Shown here: positions 7,808 through 17,653 of the stretch, one piece after another
How positions within the stretch are numbered: the stretch's first letter is position 1
Layout: every line of letters begins with the position of its first letter
From: Candidatus Cloacimonadota bacterium
GTDB lineage: Bacteria > Cloacimonadota > Cloacimonadia > Cloacimonadales > TCS61
NCBI GenBank assembly: GCA_030445745.1
Contig: JASUTE010000008.1
Coordinates: forward strand, 1-63,442
DNA length: 63,442 nucleotides
Reading direction: 5' to 3'
Position numbers and translations under genes: made by a program
The notes under the pieces: generated by a model
The model's database searches: none
The model's input: the letters and a program-made list of their open reading frames with translations, nothing else
What the model was told of the DNA's origin: nothing

Positions 7808-10210
7808 ATGAGAAAAATAGTGTTAAGTTTATTTTTATTGTTTGTTGTAGGAATGCTAAATGCTCTGGGCACATTCAGAGTGGAATCTATCAAAGAGCTG
7901 CCTGCTAACCATACTAACCTTAAGGTAGTAGATGCGGATGGCAAGTATGCTCCTGTTCTTCTGGTGAAAACCGAGCTAAAAGGTCTTGGCATACAGAATA
8001 TTGGCCGGCCTACTAAGTATGCACCCCAGTACATGGCTGGAGATCACCAATATAAGTTTTACCTGAATGACAACCAGCGTGTGGTTAAGATCACTCACAG
8101 TGATTACGAACCTTTAGAAGTGAGGTTACTAGCCGATTTTGGCATAAATGTGAAGGCACAAAGGGTCTATGAGCTGGTGCTTTCCAACCAACAGGAAGAA
8201 GTACCTATCCCTGTTGTGTTTACCTGTAACGAGAATGGAGCAAAAGTTTTTGTGGATAATAAGCTGGTAGGCCAAATTGAAGATAATCTGCTAACTGCTA
8301 AGATAGGAACAGGTGAGCGCACCATAAAAGTAAGCAAGGAGGGTTTTAGTGTAGCCCAGCGCACAGAGACTATTACCGAAGAAGATTATAAATTCGACTT
8401 CGAATTAAAGCCAGCTATGCCTGCCGTAGTTAAGATCAATTCATCTCCACCTGGAGCCACAGTTTACATCGATAACATGAAATTTGGCATAACCCCAGTC
8501 CAAAACTTCTTTGAAGCCGGAGTATATCCCATTAGGGTAGAAAAAGAGAACTACGAGACTATCCAGAAAAAGATAACTATAACCGAACCAGAAACTCAAA
8601 AGGACTACCAGCTAACAGATATTAGGGCTACCTTAACAGTAAAGACGAATCCAGGTGCTACTGTATTTTTGAATGGCAAAGAGTACTTAGATGGTATAGA
8701 TAAAATGAAAATATTACCTCAGACCATTAACATAAGAGTTGAACAAGAATTCTGTGAGCCTATCGAAAAGACTTACACCCTGCAAAAAGGAGAAGACAAG
8801 ACCTTTGAACTATATCCTCAAGATATTTCTGCTACACTTAAAGTAAAAACTAATAAAAGAGCTAAAGTATTTATTAATAATAAAGAATATATAGGCAGTG
8901 TGGATGAATTGAAATTATTGCCACAGGATATAACCATTAGAGTAGAACAAGAATTCTGTGAACCTATCGAAAAGACTTATACCCTCAAGAAAGGTGAAAA
9001 CAAAACCTTTGAACTTTATCCCCAAGACATTTCTGCTAGACTTACAGTAAGAACTCATCCACAAGCAACTATCAAGTTCAATGGCAAAAGCTATAAAGGA
9101 GGCGTAAATAACCTGAGAATAGAACCGCAGGTGCTACAGGTAATTGCAGAGATGCCAAAAGCTGAATCCGTGGTAAGAGTTGTTCCTTTAAAACCCCAAA
9201 CCAGTGAAACCATTGAGTTATATCCTGAAGTAAAGACAGGTACGATTATTGTTACAGTAATTCCCACTGATGCTGAGATAGAGCTAACAGGTGATGCAGG
9301 TGAACACTATACGGCAATCGGTAGAAAATCATTTAGGGATGTTCCTACCGGTTTATATCAGCTGAAGGTTAGAGCGGAAAATCATAAAACTCACAGCGAA
9401 AAAATAAGAATAGAAGAAGATAGCGCAATCCGAAAACAGGTTTCCCTTGAAGAAGGTAGTGATTTTCTAAGCTATACCACTGAAACAAATATAGAAATGA
9501 TAGCTGTTAAAGGCGGAACTTTCCAGATGGGAAGCAACTATGGTGAAAATGAGGAAAAGCCTGTCCATCAAGTAAAAATAAATGATTTTTACATTAGTAA
9601 ATACGAAATCACACAGAAACAATGGAAAGCAGTAATGGGAAATAACCCATCTCATTTCAACGGAAATGACAGACCAGTTGAAAACATAAGTTGGTATACT
9701 GCAGTAGTCTATTGTAATAAAAAGAGTGATATGGAAGAGTTGGAAAAATGCTACAGTGGGAGAGGTGATAACATTAAGTGTGATTTTTCTAAAAATGGTT
9801 ATAGATTACCCACCGAAGCGGAATGGGAGTATGCTGCCCGGGGAGGAATTGAAAGCGATAATGCAAATTATCGCTATGCTGGTTCCAATGATATAGATAA
9901 AGTAGCTTGGTACGAAGATAATTCTGGAGATAAAACCCACCCGGTAGGTCAAAAACAGCCTAATGAACTGGGTATATACGATACGAGTGGTAATGTCTGG
10001 GAGTGGTGTAATGATTGGTCTGATGAAGATTATTATGGATATAGTCCTGTGAGTAATCCTAAAGGCCCAAGCAATGGTAGTTACCGTGTTTTACGTGGTG
10101 GTTCTTGGAACATTGTTGATTATCGCTGTCGTATTTCGGTTCGTGGTATGACTCTCCCTAGTTTTAGTGGGAGCAATGTCGGCTTTCGTATAGCCCGGTC
10201 AGCGGAGTAA
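7808..10210 (+). CDS. Secreted PEGA-repeat protein with C-terminal FGE-sulfatase/C-lectin domain (second DGR-type target)
   Basis: An 800-residue paralog of the 2,937 gene. It has a signal peptide (residues 1-19), the shared N-terminal domain (FRVESIKELP, ADGKYAPVLLVKTELKG), and then more PEGA-type repeats. Two of these are near-identical at residues ~275-410, each with RVEQEFCEPIEKTYTL and ELYPQDISA. An FGE-sulfatase domain covers ~570-800 (GGTFQMGS, YEITQKQW, GYRLPTEAEWEYAARGG, SGNVWEWCNDW, RGGSW, VGFRIA). DNA for the middle of the FGE domain is very close to that of the first gene, suggesting recent duplication or gene conversion. The segment between RGGSW and GFR differs almost completely and fits a second DGR variable region. 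ATG is preceded by AGGAGAGG. Confidence 0.88.
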   Translation: MRKIVLSLFLLFVVGMLNALGTFRVESIKELPANHTNLKVVDADGKYAPVLLVKTELKGLGIQNIGRPTKYAPQYMAGDHQYKFYLNDNQRVVKITHSDYEPLEVRLLADFGINVKAQRVYELVLSNQQEEVPIPVVFTCNENGAKVFVDNKLVGQIEDNLLTAKIGTGERTIKVSKEGFSVAQRTETITEEDYKFDFELKPAMPAVVKINSSPPGATVYIDNMKFGITPVQNFFEAGVYPIRVEKENYETIQKKITITEPETQKDYQLTDIRATLTVKTNPGATVFLNGKEYLDGIDKMKILPQTINIRVEQEFCEPIEKTYTLQKGEDKTFELYPQDISATLKVKTNKRAKVFINNKEYIGSVDELKLLPQDITIRVEQEFCEPIEKTYTLKKGENKTFELYPQDISARLTVRTHPQATIKFNGKSYKGGVNNLRIEPQVLQVIAEMPKAESVVRVVPLKPQTSETIELYPEVKTGTIIVTVIPTDAEIELTGDAGEHYTAIGRKSFRDVPTGLYQLKVRAENHKTHSEKIRIEEDSAIRKQVSLEEGSDFLSYTTETNIEMIAVKGGTFQMGSNYGENEEKPVHQVKINDFYISKYEITQKQWKAVMGNNPSHFNGNDRPVENISWYTAVVYCNKKSDMEELEKCYSGRGDNIKCDFSKNGYRLPTEAEWEYAARGGIESDNANYRYAGSNDIDKVAWYEDNSGDKTHPVGQKQPNELGIYDTSGNVWEWCNDWSDEDYYGYSPVSNPKGPSNGSYRVLRGGSWNIVDYRCRISVRGMTLPSFSGSNVGFRIARSAE
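10109..10180 (+). other. Putative DGR variable region (VR2)
   Basis: Twenty-four codons between TGG (10106) and GGC TTT CGT align without gaps to VR1 plus its isoleucine codon. Twenty-one end in C or T; the exceptions are TCG, ATG and GGG. The shared residues W, C, R, R, P, G, F, R are all encoded without adenine, while the other positions differ almost everywhere. Synonymous choices at invariant codons differ from VR1 (TGT CGT against TGC CGG), so the two regions probably did not come from one template recently. Confidence 0.6.
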
Positions 10211-10423
10211 GAAATAATAAACACAAAGCGGCTTCTTTAGGCGTTCAGGAGCAAGACCAATGCGAGGAATAAAACTGAGTCCAGATGATATTGATATGAA
10301 GACCAGAGATATGGATAACTGGTTTTTCTGCACTCCTAAGCGATAATATTCAAGATATTAGCAAAAATAATCAATAAATTCGCTAATCAGGGTGTCCTTT
10401 ACATGTACAAAAATGATAAAGAC
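10211..10423. other. Intergenic stretch between second target gene and IS-end repeat
   Basis: Together with the repeat that follows, the gap behind the second target gene is 468 bases. This part holds no convincing frame, no template-repeat-like sequence and no clear terminator. Confidence 0.4.
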
Positions 10424-10605
10424 ATAGAAAAGCGATCATGAACAAAATTAAACTACTAAAGTGTCCAAATCAGCTTGACACATTCCGAGTAGGTTTCAAT
10501 AAAAAGGTAGATCTCAATGTGAAGATAAAAGATCTGGAAACAAATAAGGCAAACATACAGCGGACTTTACGGGGACAGTGATGGTAATTTTATCTTTACA
10601 AGCAA
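10424..10605 (+). repeat. 182-bp direct repeat, copy 2 (IS right end without its transposase)
   Basis: Near-identical to 162-343 (see there). Here the transposase body is missing; only its last six codons, the presumed IS end GACTTTACGGGGACAGT and the shared flank remain. The two copies are in the same orientation and enclose the AbiE remnant and the PEGA-FGE locus. Confidence 0.8.
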
Positions 10606-10678
10606 TTTTCAAACATGGTTTTTGTCACAATCCTGAAAGATTATTTTTAGGAACAATAGCAGAGACTAGAGGTAAACA

Positions 10679-12202
10679 ATGTCCTTGCCGGTAAACGTAG
10701 AAGAGTTAATAAAGACTGAATTAATAGAAAGCGACAGGATAGAATTCAAGCAAGGCTGGAATCCTGAAGCTATACTGCATACTATTTGTGCTTTTGCCAA
10801 CGACATCAACAATACCGGTGGTGGTTATGTTATTGTAGGGATAAAGGAAGTAGACAATGTTGCCCAACTTCCACCTGTGGGCTTGAATCAAAATCAGCTA
10901 GAGCCTATCCAAAAAGATTTACATAGGAAATGCCATTACCTGGAACCAAGCTATTTTCCTATTGTCTCACCAGAAGTAGTGGATGGTAAACATATTCTGG
11001 TAATTTGGGTTCCACCGGGAGACAACCGCCCTTATAAAGCGCCAGTGAAGATAAATGATGGCAAAAACAAAGCATATTATGTAAGAAGAATGACCTCTAC
11101 GGTAAAGGCTAACAGAAATGAAGAACTCCAACTGCTAGAGATGGCTGCTAATATTACCTACGATAACAGGATAAATCAGCAAGCTTCGCTTGAAGATATT
11201 AATCTGACCAATGTAGCAACTTTTCTCAATGAGGTCAAAAGTTCGTTATACCAGCAAATAGCTAAACTGCCTGCCGAAGAGATTTATCGCCGAATGGATA
11301 TTGTGCGTGGACCAAAAGAATCACCAAAGCCTGTAAATGCTGGCTTGTTGTTATTCGCCAATGAGCCCCATAGTTTTTTCCCAGGTGCTAAGATTGAGAT
11401 TATTGTTTATGAAGATTCTTTCGGAGATAAGTTTAGTGAAAAGATATTTACTGGTCCCATCCATAATCAACTAAGAGATATTTTATCTTACATTAGGAAT
11501 AACATTATACAAGAAGAAGTTAGAAAAATTGAAGGGAAAGCAGAAGCTGATAGGTTTTACAACTATCCCTATGAAGCTATAGAAGAATCTATAGCCAATG
11601 CTGTTTATCATAAAAGTTATCAAGAGGGTAGAACGATAGAGGTTCACGTTCGCTTAGATAAGATAGAAATTATCTCTTATCCTGGACCATTGCCACCTGT
11701 GAATAACGAAACTTTGAAGAAGGATTATGTGGTAGCTCGTAAATACCGCAATAGCAGGATAGGCGATTTTCTTAAAGAATTACACCTCACCGAAGGACGT
11801 GGCACAGGAATTCCCAAGATCCGTAATCATTTGAAAAAGAATGGTTCTCCTGAGCCAGTATTTGAAACCGACCAAGATAGAAATTACTTTCTCACTGTCC
11901 TCAAGATACATCCTCAAGCTTCAACTAAAGCTAAAACCGACCAAGTTAATGACCAAGCAGGGACTAAGCTGGGACTAAGTAGGGACCAAGTTGAAATAAT
12001 GGAAAGAGCCATTAATGAAGCACCTATTGTTGACTTGATGGGTATAGTTGGTCGTTCAAATAGAACCAAGTTTAGGAACCATGTACTTAATCCACTGATA
12101 GAAGCTGGCCTTATTGAAATGACCATACCAGATAAACCCAAAAGTCCTAACCAAAAATACAGGCTTACAGATAAAGGTAAGCAATTGCTAAAGAAGATCT
12201 AG
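10679..12202 (+). CDS. AlbA_2 (Schlafen-like) domain protein with HATPase-like domain and winged-helix tail
   Basis: A 507-residue protein of the family annotated as 'AlbA_2 / RecG-like transcriptional regulators'. The AlbA_2 core is at residues ~12-130 (ESDRIEFKQGWNPE, GGYVIVGIKE, VIWVPPG, YYVRR). Residues ~200-410 match the GHKL ATPase-like segment (YPYEAIEESIANAVYHKSY, then GRGTGIPKI). The C-terminal ~80 residues look like a winged helix and include the family's typical TKLGLSRDQVE linker. Members regulate genes or act in phage defence; the target here is unknown. The start at ATG 10679 follows AGAGGTAAAC. A second, shorter AlbA_2 protein lies in the restriction operon. Confidence 0.83.
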   Translation: MSLPVNVEELIKTELIESDRIEFKQGWNPEAILHTICAFANDINNTGGGYVIVGIKEVDNVAQLPPVGLNQNQLEPIQKDLHRKCHYLEPSYFPIVSPEVVDGKHILVIWVPPGDNRPYKAPVKINDGKNKAYYVRRMTSTVKANRNEELQLLEMAANITYDNRINQQASLEDINLTNVATFLNEVKSSLYQQIAKLPAEEIYRRMDIVRGPKESPKPVNAGLLLFANEPHSFFPGAKIEIIVYEDSFGDKFSEKIFTGPIHNQLRDILSYIRNNIIQEEVRKIEGKAEADRFYNYPYEAIEESIANAVYHKSYQEGRTIEVHVRLDKIEIISYPGPLPPVNNETLKKDYVVARKYRNSRIGDFLKELHLTEGRGTGIPKIRNHLKKNGSPEPVFETDQDRNYFLTVLKIHPQASTKAKTDQVNDQAGTKLGLSRDQVEIMERAINEAPIVDLMGIVGRSNRTKFRNHVLNPLIEAGLIEMTIPDKPKSPNQKYRLTDKGKQLLKKI

Positions 12203-12219
12203 TATTCAAAGGAGCTAAT

Positions 12220-12522
12220 ATGCAAAAACTTAACAGTGAAAGCAAAAGCATAGTGGAAGAGAATATAAGTGTAGCAGATGATGCTCACTGGCGAGGTACA
12301 AACCAGGGCAGCCAATTAGCTGGTAATGCAGCACTTTGGGATAATGGAGACTTGGAGAACGATCCTGAATTTGGCAGCAGTGATTTTAACACTCATCCTG
12401 GCGGTCTTCGAAGCAGCGACAATGGTCTTTTCACAAGGATAGGTTATCAAGGTTATTTGTGGTTAGCGAATATAAGCTATGAATATGAATACACTTGGAA
12501 CAGAAAATTGGATTTACAATAA
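12220..12522 (+). pseudogene. Fragment of a FISUMP-domain (TIGR02145) protein
   Basis: A 100-codon frame whose middle matches the 'Fibrobacter succinogenes major paralogous' domain: W.GTNQGSQLAGN, ALWDNGDLENDPEFGSS, PGGLR, then a G.F..IG..GYLW run. Intact proteins are secreted, have a signal peptide and upstream repeats, and end in a GFSVRC motif. Both ends are missing here: the first ~20 residues show no signal and the frame stops before GFSVRC. It follows the AlbA_2 gene by 17 bases behind a reasonable ribosome site (AAAGGAGC), so a short peptide may still be made. I call it a remnant. Confidence 0.6.
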
Positions 12523-12781
12523 TAAGCAGATAGGAAGGCAATACTTTTATATGAGAGACGGGTTTTTAGTACGTTGTGTCAGAGACTAGGCTTGATTGTG
12601 GGCTAGTACTAAGTAGTGAGATAAATAGAAGAGGGATAAAGAGGATAGAAGCGTGAAGGGAGTTTTTGATCTGGTATCCTGTGTCGTTCTTTTTTTATAG
12701 TAACACTAATCACATTAACAATAAAGGACATACCGTAGATATAACCCTAGTTCTTGTTTAATAAATATTGAAGGAGTAACT

Positions 12782-13402
12782 ATGAAGAAATTACTGTTAA
12801 GTTCTGTACTTTTATTGTTCATCTTCTCCACAGTGTGGGCGGAGTATGTTGTGTTAAAAGACGGTAGAATACTGGAAGGTAAACTCTTAGGGAGAAGAAG
12901 GACAATCGTTTATTTAGGAAAAGATAATGAAGTATTAGCTATTGAGCAAAGTACTATCCATGATATCCTAAATGATGACAAACAATCAATAATGAGTGTA
13001 TTTTGGGAACAAGATGAACTTGAATACGGCTACCTTTCAGCTAATTCAGTTACACTGAAAACAGAACAAGATAAAACAGATTATCTTAAAGGCACATTCC
13101 CTATAAAGCATAAGATTAAAGGAATCAATATTGCAGTAGGCTTTCTCTCTGGTTTTCTAGCATGGGACTATTTTGCTGAAGCTTCTGACATTCAGCAGAA
13201 TATTGATGCCATAAAAAAGCACGATCTGGATGATAACGACTACTACTCAGAGCTTAAGGATGATCTAAAGGTTACCAGAATCAGGAAGGTCATTTGTGGC
13301 TCTGTGTTTGCTGCGGCTTCTTTTATCTGTCTTACCACCACACTAGAAAGAGTGGAGATAGAAGCTAGCCCTACTTCATTATCTTTGAGCTATAAATTCT
13401 AA
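12782..13402 (+). CDS. Small secreted/membrane protein of unknown function
   Basis: A 206-residue protein with a signal peptide (about residues 1-20, FSTVWA). It then has a KDGRILEGKLLG...IVYL motif typical of short beta-rich segments in many exported proteins that lack a known function. Two hydrophobic stretches follow (about residues 118-135 and 170-186), separated by a charged region. ATG is preceded by AAGGAG at a good distance. The 259 bases before it contain the A/G-rich leader that resembles the one before the 2,937 gene. It converges with hsdR. Confidence 0.65.
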   Translation: MKKLLLSSVLLLFIFSTVWAEYVVLKDGRILEGKLLGRRRTIVYLGKDNEVLAIEQSTIHDILNDDKQSIMSVFWEQDELEYGYLSANSVTLKTEQDKTDYLKGTFPIKHKIKGINIAVGFLSGFLAWDYFAEASDIQQNIDAIKKHDLDDNDYYSELKDDLKVTRIRKVICGSVFAAASFICLTTTLERVEIEASPTSLSLSYKF

Positions 13403-13488
13403 TAATAGATCTAAGAGAGTAAGGTCTGAAAGCGCTACCTGAAACTGTTTCTAATAAGGGTAAAAGATATGAGGTTAAGCAGCAATTT

Positions 13489-16400
13489 CTAATCTTGTTT
13501 AGTTAGTTCATCAGCTATAAGCTCTGCCTGTTTCAATACTGTCTCTGTTGCCAGTTTTCGCATATCTGGTGGATAACCATACTTGCGCAGAGTACGTTTC
13601 ACCATAACCTTTAATTTTGCTCTAGCACTTTCTTTTATTGTCCAGTCTATGGTAGCGTTTTTTCTTACCTTCTCATACAGGACAACGGCCAACTCTCTTA
13701 GCTTATCTTTTTGCATAAGCTCTCTAGCACTTTTATTGTTGGCGATAGCTGTATAGAAGGCATACTCATAACTAGATATTCCCATCTCTTCCGGTTCTTT
13801 ATCCACAGCCTGAATCTGTTTACCTATCTCAATAAGCTCATCTATAACTTCTATAGCAGTAAGTATCCTATTATGGTATTTCTTAATAGCTTCTTCAAGC
13901 ATCTCCATTAGTTTTTTGCTTTGTATCAGGTTAGTCCTGGTTCTACTCTTTATCTCATCATCAAGTAGTTTTTTCAGCACTTGTACCGCTAAATTCTTGT
14001 GCTCCATGTTTTTTACTTCCAGCAAAAACTCTTCCGAAAGAATGGAGATATCTGGCTTTTTCAAGCCAGCAGCGTCAAAGATATCCACTACCTTGTCTGT
14101 AGCAATTGCTTTGTCTATCACTTGCCTAATTATAGTCTCTACTTCCTCATTGGTTTTACCTCTACCCTTGGTCTCGAATTTAACCAGCCTAGATTTTACT
14201 GCTTGGAAGAAAGAGACTTCTTCTTTTACCTCTAATGCAGCTTCATGTGGTATAGCAATAGCAAAAGCCTTAGATAGTGCGGTAACTTCATCAATAAAAC
14301 GCTTTTTGCCATCCTCTAGATTGTTAAGAATATGTTCTTCTGCTTTCAAGATAATGGCCAGCTTTCTAGAAGTTTCTGCAACAAAGTACTCTTCATATTC
14401 AAAACCATAGAACATCTCAGAGATTATCTCCAACTTCTCTAACATAACCTCTACAGCCTTCTCTTGAGCTACAACTGGTTCACCCTTACCTCCACTTTCC
14501 GAGTAGAAAGACAAAGCTTTCTTCAGGTCTGAAGCAATACCTAAATAGTCTACTATCAAGCCTGCAGGTTTTTCCTTGTAGACTCTATTAACACGTGCAA
14601 TAGCTTGCATCAAAGTATGGCCACTCATAGGTTTGTCTAGATACATAGTATGCAGGCAAGGAACATCAAAACCTGTTAGCCACATATCACATACTATCAC
14701 CAGTTTGAGTTCATCCTCGACATTTTTCATACGCTCTGCAAGCATTCTTCTCTGTCTTTTGATGGTATGATGTCTAGCCATTACTGGCCCATCGGAAGAA
14801 GCAGCTGTCATAACAACCTTAATTGAACCTTTGGCTAGGTTATCATTGTGCCAGGCAGGCCTTAGTTTTGTTATCTCATTGTACAAGTCTACAGCTATTC
14901 GACGAGACATGGATACTATCATTCCCTTGCCATACATAGCCTGCTGTCTTTCCTCGAAGTGATAAACAATATCCTTGGCAATCTGCTTTACCCGTTTCTC
15001 ACTTCCTATCAAAGATTCAAGTTGCGTCCATTTCGCCTTAGCTTTTTGTGTTTCGCTTAATTCCTCTTCCGCTAGTTCTTCATCAACCTCCTGTACTAGT
15101 TTCTTACCCTCTTCGGTAAGGTATATTTTAGCAAGTCTACTTTCGTAGTAGATTGGTACAGTGGAGCCATCATCTACTGCCATGGCTATATCGTAGATGT
15201 CTATATAGTTGCCAAATACAGCCGGAGTGTTTCTATCTTTTAACTCTATAGGTGTTCCTGTAAAACCAATGTATGTTGCATTCGGAAGGCCGTCTCGAAG
15301 ATATTTAGCCATACCATAAACTGTTTTCTTTCCTATAACATTACCATTCTCGTCTTTATCATCTATAGTCTTGGCAGCAAAGCCATAATGTGACCTATGA
15401 GCTTCATCTACTATTACTATAATATTCTTTCGGTCAGATAGTTCTTCATAAACATTACCCTCTTCTGGATAGAACTTATGGATAGTGGTAAATACAATGC
15501 CACCAGAAGCTACTTTCAGTAGCTCCTTCAAATTTTCCCGGCTGTTGGCTTGTTTGGGTTCCTGTCGAAGTAGTTGTTTAGAAGAAGCAAAAGTATCAAA
15601 CAACTGATCGTCAAGGTCATTTCTGTCTGTAATCACCACAATGGTTGGATTGTTCAAAGCCAGTACAAGCTTCCCAGTATAGAAAACCATGGAGAGAGAT
15701 TTACCACTTCCCTGGGTATGCCATATAACTCCACCCTTGCCATCTCCATTGTTATCAGAAGCTTCTACAGCTCTCTCTACAGCTTTTTCTACTGCGTAGT
15801 ACTGATGGTAGGCGGCAAGTATTTTAACCGTAACAACACTTATTTGGCCTGTTTCAATATCTTCTTTTCTAGACTTCTGGAAAACTATGAAGTGGGCAAG
15901 TATATCAAGCAAAGTTTCCTTGTTTAGCATACCTTCCAGCAAGACCTCAAGTTGGTTTATTAAAGTTGATGCTTCGCTAATTCCATCTTTGGTTTTCCAG
16001 GCAATATAGCGCCCAAACCTTGCAGAAAGTGAACCAGCTCTTGCTTCCAGACCATCGGTTATAACATTAAAAGCGTTGTACGCAAATAACGATGGAATTG
16101 CTTGTTTATAGGTTTCGAGTTGTCTGTAGGCAGTCTTAATTGTAGCGTTCTCATCTGCTGGGTTCTTTACTTCGATTACAACCAGTGGCATACCGTTTAC
16201 GAATAAAACCATATCAGGTCTTTTGTTGATATTGTTTTCTATAACTGTGAATTGATTTACAGCCAGGAAATCGTTGTTATAGGGGTCGTTAAAATCTATC
16301 AACCAAACGATGTCACCTCTTTGCTCACCATCCTTAGAATATGTTACCTTCAATCCTTCAGTTGCCAATCTATGAAAAGTTTCATTGTTGGATAATAGCA

Positions 16401-16641
16401 CAGGATCATTTAACCTTTCCAATTTGCGTACTGCGTAGTCCAATGATTCATCTGGCACCTTAGGGTTGATTCTTCTAAGTGAGTTTATCAATCTATCTAC
16501 CAGTAGTACATCTCCATAGCTCCCTCGTTCTGGTTCATCTCCATCGGGTGCTATATCCGGTCCATACCGATACTCGAATCCTTGTTCGATGAGTTTGTCT
16601 ATAGCCAAACCTTCTACATCGTTTTCAGTAATTTTTCTCAC
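13489..16641 (-). CDS. hsdR: Type I restriction enzyme, R (endonuclease/translocase) subunit
   Basis: A 1,050-residue HsdR, the motor and nuclease subunit that translocates and cuts unmodified DNA in a complex with HsdM and HsdS. The PD-(D/E)XK nuclease lies near residue 155 (PLVVIEVKNP). The SF2 translocase follows with Walker A TQGSGKS (about residue 310), motif II DEAHRS (about 412), and GFTGTPIELKD as motif III. The helical C-terminal part has full length. The gene is the last of the leftward operon, four bases behind the broken AbiEii toxin. Start ATG 16641 follows an AAGGAATAAAC-type site. I see no disruption, so the enzyme should be functional. Confidence 0.95.
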   Translation of the reverse strand: MRKITENDVEGLAIDKLIEQGFEYRYGPDIAPDGDEPERGSYGDVLLVDRLINSLRRINPKVPDESLDYAVRKLERLNDPVLLSNNETFHRLATEGLKVTYSKDGEQRGDIVWLIDFNDPYNNDFLAVNQFTVIENNINKRPDMVLFVNGMPLVVIEVKNPADENATIKTAYRQLETYKQAIPSLFAYNAFNVITDGLEARAGSLSARFGRYIAWKTKDGISEASTLINQLEVLLEGMLNKETLLDILAHFIVFQKSRKEDIETGQISVVTVKILAAYHQYYAVEKAVERAVEASDNNGDGKGGVIWHTQGSGKSLSMVFYTGKLVLALNNPTIVVITDRNDLDDQLFDTFASSKQLLRQEPKQANSRENLKELLKVASGGIVFTTIHKFYPEEGNVYEELSDRKNIIVIVDEAHRSHYGFAAKTIDDKDENGNVIGKKTVYGMAKYLRDGLPNATYIGFTGTPIELKDRNTPAVFGNYIDIYDIAMAVDDGSTVPIYYESRLAKIYLTEEGKKLVQEVDEELAEEELSETQKAKAKWTQLESLIGSEKRVKQIAKDIVYHFEERQQAMYGKGMIVSMSRRIAVDLYNEITKLRPAWHNDNLAKGSIKVVMTAASSDGPVMARHHTIKRQRRMLAERMKNVEDELKLVIVCDMWLTGFDVPCLHTMYLDKPMSGHTLMQAIARVNRVYKEKPAGLIVDYLGIASDLKKALSFYSESGGKGEPVVAQEKAVEVMLEKLEIISEMFYGFEYEEYFVAETSRKLAIILKAEEHILNNLEDGKKRFIDEVTALSKAFAIAIPHEAALEVKEEVSFFQAVKSRLVKFETKGRGKTNEEVETIIRQVIDKAIATDKVVDIFDAAGLKKPDISILSEEFLLEVKNMEHKNLAVQVLKKLLDDEIKSRTRTNLIQSKKLMEMLEEAIKKYHNRILTAIEVIDELIEIGKQIQAVDKEPEEMGISSYEYAFYTAIANNKSARELMQKDKLRELAVVLYEKVRKNATIDWTIKESARAKLKVMVKRTLRKYGYPPDMRKLATETVLKQAELIADELTKQD

Positions 16642-16645
16642 AGGT

Positions 16646-17653
16646 TTATTCCTTCCGACCTTTTATCTCTTTTTCTAGTTTACCTAAAGTCTCCAATATA
16701 TCTTCAAACTCTGGATAATGCCCAAAGATCATTGAACGCATTTTTCCGTAATCATCCTTGAGTTCTTTTATACGATAGTCTGGTGGTACAAGTCTCAAGT
16801 CACCTTCTTTGGCTTTGTGATAATTAGCCCACCCACAATGATAGAACTTGTCTTTAAAGTCAACAACGTCTTCCAGGAGTTTTATATCTTGTAGTGCATG
16901 CTCTTTTACATCACTCTCAGCCATCATAGCTAGGTCGTATTAGTGCCTGGAATATCTACTTGGAATAGGCCGCTCTGCTTTCCTAAAAACTTCCCTATGC
17001 AGTATGGTTGCTTTTTCCCAAAAGGTTCTCTTGGCAACTATAGCCCTTACTGTGCACTCCGGTTGCAAGAACTTTTCTGGAAATATCTCTGCTGCATAAG
17101 ATGTGATATGAAACTCATCATGAGGAACCCATAAAGCCAAAGGTCCAATCTCCAGAAGTATCTCGGGTAATATAGCCTGGTCGGTGAATATCGTAGGAAA
17201 CTTAACCCTTATCTTAAAGGCATCGTCTTTGTCCATATAGCATTGGCACTCTGGAGCTAGCAGGTTGCTTATCTTAGGAAGCAATTTCTCAGCGATGTAA
17301 CTCTGTGCCTGCTGGTTGATCTCCTTATTAAGCTTGTATTGTTTGGTGTTAGAACGTTGCTCTTGTGGGTCTTTGTCTGTTATAAGCTCCCAGTCTAGTA
17401 TTAAGTCTATATCTTCCGAGAACCGTTCGATAAGTTTGTAGATGTTAGACAAGCTGGTGCCGCACTTGAACATTAGCTTCTTGCTTAGTTCCTTATCAGA
17501 AAATATCTTACCCAATGTCCATACTACCCAAAAATCTTTCTCTGCTATGGCATTGGTTACATGCTTTCTGCTGGCTGTTTCTCGGAACAGGTCTCCTCTT
17601 TCTGTTGCCGATAGTTTAGCAATTTTATACACTCTTAAGCGTTCTCCCTGCAA
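16646..17653 (-). pseudogene. AbiEii nucleotidyltransferase toxin interrupted by one in-frame stop
   Basis: The gene reads as one continuous frame of about 335 codons except for a TAA at 16,940-16,942. Before the stop are the AbiEii hallmarks: AEKDFWVVW, FKCGTSLSN (glycine motif) and RFSEDIDLIL (metal-binding D.D), then AKRTFWEKATILHRE. The frame stops after RYSRH. Reading through gives RYSRH-stop-YDLAMMAE, where the family normally has RHYYDL, so the stop is one base away from the expected tyrosine codon (TAT/TAC to TAA). The remaining 93 residues continue in frame to 16,646. The toxin is therefore made without its C-terminal helical domain, unless the stop is suppressed or is a sequencing error. 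It overlaps the antitoxin gene by 19 bases. Confidence 0.85.
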
